Source of the DNA: Dyella_D sp052115385
Lineage (GTDB): Bacteria; Pseudomonadota; Gammaproteobacteria; Xanthomonadales; Rhodanobacteraceae
Reading direction: 5' to 3'
DNA: 64,000 nucleotides
Assembly: GCF_052115385.1 (NCBI RefSeq)
Contig: NZ_JBFRGP010000001.1
Span: 62,001 to 126,000, forward strand
Shown here: one piece after another, positions 59,660 to 64,000 of the stretch
Position numbering within the stretch: position 1 is the stretch's first letter
Layout: every line of letters starts with the position of its first letter
Translations under genes and position numbers: made by a program
Notes under the pieces: generated by a model
What the model was told of the DNA's origin: nothing
What the model saw: only the letters and a program-made list of their open reading frames with translations
The model's database searches: none

Positions 59660-59751
59660 GCAGGTTGGGGTGGGCCGCAGGCTAACCCCAACATCGCAAC
59701 GTCCAAGCGCATCGCATCGTTGGGGTTAGCCTGCGGCTCACCCCAACCTAC
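59660..59751. repeat. Bipartite REP element overlapping the FUSC stop codon
   Basis: The first half (59660-59692) is headed GCAG instead of GTAG, with GTTGGGGT and AACCCCAAC arms. The inverted half (59719-59751) ends CCCCAACCTAC, i.e. a GTAG head on the minus strand. The TAG in that head is the stop codon of the minus-strand FUSC gene (59748-59750). Confidence 0.88.
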
Positions 59752-61835
59752 GCCGCGGCGTCGGCTTTCTCTCGCTCGCCACGCCCCACGATGTGCGCCA
59801 GCGTATTCACGTTATCCACCAGCCGGTCGCTGAGCCGCTCCAGCAGTTCCGCCGCGCGGCGGTCCTCGGCCATCGCCAGCAGGGAAGCCAGGCTGCGCTG
59901 CAGCGTGCGCAGGTCGGGCAGGTCGGTGGGGGCCTGATGGTCGCGCAGGGCGGTGGCGATGGTGTGCAGGGCCACGGCGACGTGTTCGACGAAGGCGCCG
60001 ATCTCGGTGGATTCGGGCAGCGTGTCGTGGTCGTCGATCACCGCTTCCAGCGTCATCGCGGTACGCGCCAGGCGGTTGCCGTTGGCGAACAGCGTGCTGG
60101 CCAGGTCCATCAGATGCGCGGGCGTGGCCGGCTCGGCGCGCATGCGGTCGAGCGAGGCCTGCGCGTTGCTGCGCGCGGTGCGTGCGGCGGTGCGCGCTTC
60201 GCGCTGCGCGTCGCGGCGGCCGGAGCGGGCCAGGCAGCGCAGGTAGCCGGCGTAGGCGTCCAGCATGTCGGCCAGGGCGGCGCGGGCGCGGCCGCGTTCC
60301 CAGGTCGGCCACAGCAGGTAGGCGAGCAGAGCCATGCCGCAGCCGAGCGCGGTGTTGAGCACGCGGTCGGCCACCGCGGCGCTGGAGTTGACGCCTTCGA
60401 ACGACAGCAGGATCACCACCGTGCCGGTCAGCGCCGCCACCGCCACGCCGTAATGCGCATTGGCCAGATAACGGAAGGCCATGCACAGCACCGCCATCAC
60501 CGCCAGATGCGCCCACGGATCGTGCGGCGTGAAGTGCAGCACCGCGGTGGTCAGCACCAGGCCGAGCACGGTGCCGACCACGCGCAGCAAGCCGAAATTG
60601 AAGGTGGCGCCGAAATCCGGACGCAGCACGATGGCTGCGGTCATCGGCAACCAGTAGCCATGCGGCAGCGCCAGCTTGCGCGCGACCAGCAAGGCCACGC
60701 TCAGGCACACCGCGCTGCGCACCGCATGGCGGAACGCCACCGAATGCGGCGTGAGGTTGGCGCGCAGGATCGACCAGGTGGAATCCGAACGCAGCGCCGC
60801 CGGCAGCGGCGTTTCCGCGGCCGAGGCGCGCAGTTCGCCGCGGCTGCCGGCCCAATTGGCATTGCGCACCGCGGCGGCGAGCTGGCCCGACAAGGCATGG
60901 ATATGCGCGGCCAGGCCATCGCCGGAACCGCCGCGGCCGAGCAGGGCGTTCTCGCTCGCCTGCAAGGTCTGCAGCGCGCGCTCGGCCTGCCGCGGCGGCT
61001 CGGCCGCGGCCAGCGCATCGGCGATCGCAGCGAGCACGCGCGCGGCGTCGCCGCGGAACATCGCATGCACGCCGGGGTTGGCGCGCAGCTCGGCCATCGC
61101 GGTCAGTTCCAGGCGGATGCGCTCGGCGATCTCCAGCAGCACGCGGAACGCTTCCATCGCACGCCCGTTGGCGTGGTGGCGGCCGAGCAGGGTGTGCTGC
61201 AGGGTGGTCATCGCGTCGGTGAGCGCGGGCACGTCGGCATCGTCGTGCGCCTGCTGTCTGGCCAGGCTGGACAGGCCGCGGTACACCGCCGCCAGCGCGT
61301 GCCGCTCGGGGCGATAACGTTGCAGCGGCCACGCCGCCACCGAGAACATGGCCAGCAGCAGGCCACCGGCGAAGATCAGCCCCGCGCCGCTCAAGGCACC
61401 CACCAGCGTGGTGGGCGAGGCGGCGGTGACCACCAGCAGGATCATGCTGGTCATGCCTACGCGTGCGATATCGGTGCCGAACACCACCAGCAGCCCGCCG
61501 AAGAAACCGAATGCCGCGGTAGCCACCAGCATCGGCGCGAGCTGGTCGCCGAGCAGGAAGCCCAGCACCGAAGCCAGGCCCGCAGCCAGCGAAGCGAGGA
61601 ACAGCTGCCACATGCGCTGGCGGTAGGGGCCGGGCTGGTCGGAGAACATCGTGTCCAGGGCGCCCGCGGCGACCCCCAGACCGATCTCGGCGTGTCCGGT
61701 GGCGAGGCCCAGCCCCAGCGGCAGGATCACCGCCGCGGTATTGCGCAGCACGACACGCGGCGGCACGTCGGGGCGCTTGGCGGTCAGCAGGCTCTCGATG
61801 ACAGTGGCACGTAGCGAATAGCCGCCGGCGGGCAT
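59748..61835 (-). CDS. FUSC-family inner-membrane protein (YccS/AaeB-like)
   Basis: A 695-residue protein with two blocks of about five membrane helices (roughly 30-160 and 360-500), separated by a soluble domain and followed by a helical C-terminal domain. HGYWLPMTAAIVLRPDFGATFNFGLLRVVGTVLG is the FUSC signature. The family includes aromatic-acid efflux protein AaeB and fusaric-acid resistance proteins. Proximity to ACMSD and kynureninase makes export of an aromatic acid plausible, but this is inference. The stop codon is supplied by a REP element. Confidence 0.88.
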   Translation of the reverse strand: MPAGGYSLRATVIESLLTAKRPDVPPRVVLRNTAAVILPLGLGLATGHAEIGLGVAAGALDTMFSDQPGPYRQRMWQLFLASLAAGLASVLGFLLGDQLAPMLVATAAFGFFGGLLVVFGTDIARVGMTSMILLVVTAASPTTLVGALSGAGLIFAGGLLLAMFSVAAWPLQRYRPERHALAAVYRGLSSLARQQAHDDADVPALTDAMTTLQHTLLGRHHANGRAMEAFRVLLEIAERIRLELTAMAELRANPGVHAMFRGDAARVLAAIADALAAAEPPRQAERALQTLQASENALLGRGGSGDGLAAHIHALSGQLAAAVRNANWAGSRGELRASAAETPLPAALRSDSTWSILRANLTPHSVAFRHAVRSAVCLSVALLVARKLALPHGYWLPMTAAIVLRPDFGATFNFGLLRVVGTVLGLVLTTAVLHFTPHDPWAHLAVMAVLCMAFRYLANAHYGVAVAALTGTVVILLSFEGVNSSAAVADRVLNTALGCGMALLAYLLWPTWERGRARAALADMLDAYAGYLRCLARSGRRDAQREARTAARTARSNAQASLDRMRAEPATPAHLMDLASTLFANGNRLARTAMTLEAVIDDHDTLPESTEIGAFVEHVAVALHTIATALRDHQAPTDLPDLRTLQRSLASLLAMAEDRRAAELLERLSDRLVDNVNTLAHIVGRGEREKADAAA

Positions 61836-61907
61836 GGGTTCTCGTTCGCTCCTAAACGAATACGGGATTCTGCCTGACGCGGCCTGAAGACGGGGGGCGC
61901 GGCGCGC

Positions 61908-61939
61908 GTAAATGGATAAATGGGTAAATGGGTAAATGC
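61908..61939. repeat. Four copies of an 8-bp tandem repeat
   Basis: GTAAATGG at 61908, ATAAATGG at 61916, GTAAATGG at 61924 and GTAAATGC at 61932. It lies 73 bases upstream of the FUSC start, in the divergent gap to tetR. Copy-number change could alter promoter spacing. Confidence 0.75.
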
Positions 61940-62007
61940 CGAGGGCTTTATTTCCTGGCGAAAGAGCCTAGTTCGAAGGAGGGGCACGGGCGGGGCCGTT
62001 CAGGCGC

Positions 62008-62037
62008 TCAAATCGCTTACAGTCAAATCACTTACAG
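62008..62037 (+). repeat. 15-bp tandem direct repeat upstream of tetR
   Basis: TCAAATCGCTTACAG (62008-62022) and TCAAATCACTTACAG (62023-62037) match at 14 of 15 bases. The TTACAG parts resemble -35 boxes. The pair ends 57 bases before the tetR start and may be a regulator-binding site. Confidence 0.7.
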
Positions 62038-62094
62038 TAGGTCGCCGTGGCGTCCCGGGATGGATGCCTGGCTTATGCAATCTGGAAGGCCATT

Positions 62095-62637
62095 ATGAAA
62101 ACTGATCCATCCAATCTGATCGAGGTGTCGCTGTCGCTGTTTAGGAGCAAGGGATACCGGCGTACCTCGATGGCCGATATCGGCCGGGCGACCGGGTTGC
62201 TCAAGGGCAGCATCTATCACCACTTTCCGAATAAGGAGCGCTTGCTGATCGAGGTGGTGCAGCATGTCATCGGACTGTTCGAAAACGGTGTGTTCGAGGA
62301 GGCGCGGCGGACCGACCTGAGCGAGAAACAGCGGCTGGACGGCATGGTCGACGCGGTCGAGAGTTATTACATCCAGCACCGCGTCTGCGCTCTGGTTCAC
62401 TTATGGCCGGACGCGCTGCAGGAAAGCGAGGAGGCGCGCGGCATGATCCAGCGCTTTTTCCGCGATTGGCGCGACCTGCTGGCCGGCCTGCTGCAGCCCC
62501 GCCACGGCGAAGCCCAGGCCCGCAGCCTGGCCACGGACGCCCTGGCGCGGATCGAGGGGGCGGTGATCTGGCTGCAGATCGCCGGAGAAGAGGAAGCCCT
62601 GCGGGAATGCAGTAAACAGGTGCGTAACCTGTTGTAG
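62095..62637 (+). CDS. TetR/AcrR-family transcriptional regulator
   Basis: A 180-residue regulator. The N-terminal helix-turn-helix (residues 7-55) reads LIEVSLSLFRSKGYRRTSMADIGRATGLLKGSIYHHFPNKERLL, typical of the TetR family. The C-terminal domain is short with two cysteines. The start at 62095 is favoured by GGAAGG seven bases upstream. It lies 97 bases before a haem-oxygenase-like gene on the same strand, with a perfect palindrome in the gap, so it probably represses that gene and perhaps others. The ligand is unknown. Confidence 0.9.
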   Translation: MKTDPSNLIEVSLSLFRSKGYRRTSMADIGRATGLLKGSIYHHFPNKERLLIEVVQHVIGLFENGVFEEARRTDLSEKQRLDGMVDAVESYYIQHRVCALVHLWPDALQESEEARGMIQRFFRDWRDLLAGLLQPRHGEAQARSLATDALARIEGAVIWLQIAGEEEALRECSKQVRNLL

Positions 62638-62652
62638 CTCCGAAAAAAGCGC

Positions 62653-62699
62653 TTTACACGGGGGCGTGCCGTCTGGTAGAAAACCAAACGTTTGGTTTT
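62653..62699 (+). promoter_or_regulatory. Promoter with overlapping 20-bp palindromic operator
   Basis: AAAACCAAAC (62680-62689) is followed directly by its reverse complement GTTTGGTTTT (62690-62699), a perfect 20-bp palindrome of TetR-operator type. A -35 TTTACA (62653-62658) and -10 TAGAAA (62677-62682) lie 18 bases apart; the operator overlaps the -10 box. The downstream gene starts at 62735. Repression by the adjacent TetR protein is the simplest reading. Confidence 0.75.
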
Positions 62700-62734
62700 G
62701 GCTGTTCGTGCAGGCAAACCCAGGGGGAACAACC

Positions 62735-63616
62735 ATGCCTTCGTTGATGGCTGATCTGGATCAACCTCGCAGGAAGGCGATCGCCGCCATGCGGGCGAGC
62801 GTCGCTCCTGCCGTATGGCAACGGAATGCCGGTTTCGTCGAAAACCTCAGGCAATTGATCTCCACGCATCCGGTGGCGCGCCATCGCGCCATCGGCGTGC
62901 TCAACAGCGGCACGCTCGATCTCGAAGCGATGCGCACGATCCATCTGGAATATCGCCACGCGATCGTGCAGATCTTCACCGACGCGCTGCTCGCCGCGCA
63001 GCTGCAGACCCGCCAGCTGGAACCGCGCCTGCCGCCAGGTTCCAAGCTCGCGCCGCGCTTCCTGATCACGCTCAACGATCTGGACGAATTCGGCTTCCGC
63101 CCCGGCCTCGACGCCGAGGGCTATTACCGCGGCAATCCGGCCTACGCGCATTACCCGCTGTTCGAGCGCGTGCTGGACGACTACGGCATTTCCATGCAGC
63201 AGCGGCAGTCGTATCCGGCCAGCCGCATCTCGCGCAAGGTGCGCGAATTCCTGGAACACAGCTACGGCGATTATCTCGACGTGGTGGTGCTGCTCGCCGC
63301 CGCGGAAGAGGAAGTGATCCTGTACAGCCCGCCGCTGCGCGAGGCCACCCGCGCGCTGGGTTTCGACGTCGACGACGGCTACTACTTCGTGCACGGCGTG
63401 AGCGAGGACGTCAGCGCCGAAGCAGCTGACGACGATCACGAGAATGATCTGTGGCTTGCGCTGACGCAGGCGCTCACGCCGGAACACTATCCGCGCGTGC
63501 AGTCGCTGTGCCTGCGCTATTGCGATTTGTGGGACCAGTTCTGGACCGCGCAGCTCGCGCTGATGCGCCCGGCAGCCTCCCTGGCAGGTACCCAGGGGCT
63601 GGCTGAAGCGGTTTGA
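62735..63616 (+). CDS. Haem-oxygenase-like fold protein, possible iron-containing redox enzyme
   Basis: A 293-residue all-helical protein. It resembles the TenA/PqqC/haem-oxygenase-like superfamily: HLEYRHAIVQIFTDALLAAQL (Glu72, His75), YPLFERVLDDYG, FLEHSYGDYLDVVVLLAAAEEEV (His175, Glu191) and FVHGVSEDVSAEAADDDHEN (His220, Glu224, His235). These acidic/His pairs suit a diiron or non-haem site as in haem-oxygenase-like diiron oxidases, but the ligand set is only inferred. The start at 62735 follows CAGGGGGAA. Control by the adjacent TetR is likely. The substrate is unknown. Confidence 0.75.
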   Translation: MPSLMADLDQPRRKAIAAMRASVAPAVWQRNAGFVENLRQLISTHPVARHRAIGVLNSGTLDLEAMRTIHLEYRHAIVQIFTDALLAAQLQTRQLEPRLPPGSKLAPRFLITLNDLDEFGFRPGLDAEGYYRGNPAYAHYPLFERVLDDYGISMQQRQSYPASRISRKVREFLEHSYGDYLDVVVLLAAAEEEVILYSPPLREATRALGFDVDDGYYFVHGVSEDVSAEAADDDHENDLWLALTQALTPEHYPRVQSLCLRYCDLWDQFWTAQLALMRPAASLAGTQGLAEAV

Positions 63617-64000
63617 CGGAACGGTCTTGACGGGGGTTGGGAAGGAGGAGAGCCCAGGGAGCCGGGTTCTCCTGCGGCGAATGGAAGCGCCGGGCACAGG
63701 GTGTGCCACAGCTGATCAGCGCGCCGGGCGGGGTCAGCAGGGGGCGGGTCCGGCGCATGAGGCGCTGGACCCGTAAACCTTGCGGCGAGGTGGAATTTAA
63801 GCCCCTCTCCCACCGGGAGAGGGGTTGGGGGTGAGGGTTCGGGCGGTGTAAGCGGCCACATGATTTGCGCAGCCGGGACGCTTGGTTTGCGAACGTAACA
63901 CCGGGCAGCTTAAACGCCCTTTGAAGCCCGCCCAAAGGGGGTATGAAGCCGGCCCGCAGCCGCCGCGAAGTCCCTATTTGGCGGGCGCGGGCGCCCACCC
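63617..64000. other. Intergenic region without a recognisable gene
   Basis: No gene is supported in these 384 bases. They hold family 2 repeat copy C (63798-63855). The extreme right edge could carry the last eight codons of a minus-strand gene (reading GWAPAPAK, stop at 63974-63976), but that is too short to call. Confidence 0.6.
63798..63855. repeat. Dispersed intergenic repeat, family 2, copy C (partial)
   Basis: It has the same opening hairpin (CCCCTCTCCC-acc-GGGAGAGGGG), then TTGGGGGTGAGGGTTCGGGCGG, and then diverges. The distal half found in copies A and B is missing. Confidence 0.75.

Noticed and set aside
59793..61814. A 673-codon plus-strand frame opposite the FUSC gene
   Set aside because: His/Gln/Arg/Gly-rich shadow; the minus strand encodes a clear membrane protein.
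63974..64000. C-terminal end of a minus-strand gene at the right edge
   Set aside because: Only eight codons (GWAPAPAK) and a TAG are visible; too short to support a feature.

Overview
The window is a 64-kb stretch of a GC-rich chromosome. It most resembles a Lysobacterales (Xanthomonadales) gammaproteobacterium, probably Rhodanobacteraceae such as Dyella, Rhodanobacter or Luteibacter. Three things point there: arginine genes of the Xanthomonas acetylated-pathway type (N-acetylornithine carbamoyltransferase, a fused acetylglutamate kinase/synthase, an ArgE-like deacetylase), a DksA with a long Lys/Ala/Pro tail, and GTAG-headed REP repeats. I see no rRNA, tRNA, CRISPR array, transposase or prophage. 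The identification is inference, without database searches.

Layout. 1-7.8 kb: a cut-off OhrR-type regulator, an NlpC/P60 lipoprotein, two tandem exported paralogues, a DadA-like oxidase, glutathione reductase, HutG and a tiny basic exported protein. 8.0-11.4 kb: a minus-strand cluster of a Rid deaminase, a beta-carbonic anhydrase, a semialdehyde dehydrogenase and an atypical SDR. With kynureninase and ACMSD at 56.7-59.6 kb this makes most of a tryptophan/3-hydroxyanthranilate meta-cleavage route. 11.5-14.6 kb: a membrane protein, a MalM-like lipoprotein, asnS and an A-type Fe-S carrier. 14.8-17.6 kb: rpsF-rpsR-rplI and dnaB, with DnaA boxes before dnaB. 17.7-22.4 kb: LysR, GST, SMR exporter, alr and radA. 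22.6-24.3 kb: an orphan HoxX. 24.3-29.4 kb: GST, ypjD, ffh and rpsP-rimM-trmD-rplS. 29.6-33.4 kb: a FimX-like c-di-GMP receptor, epmB and efp. 33.5-38.5 kb: mtaD, a YciI-like gene, ubiG, mupP, an NDUFAF6-like gene and folE2. 38.5-44.8 kb: an M23 peptidase, pyrC, yidD, dksA, sufE, cysS and a glycine-zipper protein. 45-56.6 kb: the arginine/proline operon argF'-paiB-osmC-argG-GNAT-argE'-argB-argC-argH-cupin-proB-proA. 56.6-64 kb: kynU, an exported protein, ACMSD, an FUSC transporter, a TetR regulator and a haem-oxygenase-like protein.

The most striking unreported-looking element is the 426-nt leader before argF'. It holds an Arg-containing leader reading frame, a perfect terminator with a T7 run, and a mutually exclusive 8-bp antiterminator whose 5' arm overlaps the leader stop codon. 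This is the layout of ribosome-mediated attenuation. Other leads are the orphan HoxX, the histone-H1-like DksA fusion lacking three zinc cysteines, a perfect 20-bp palindrome overlapping a -10 box between tetR and a haem-oxygenase-like gene, and two families of intergenic repeats, one of which supplies stop codons for two genes.
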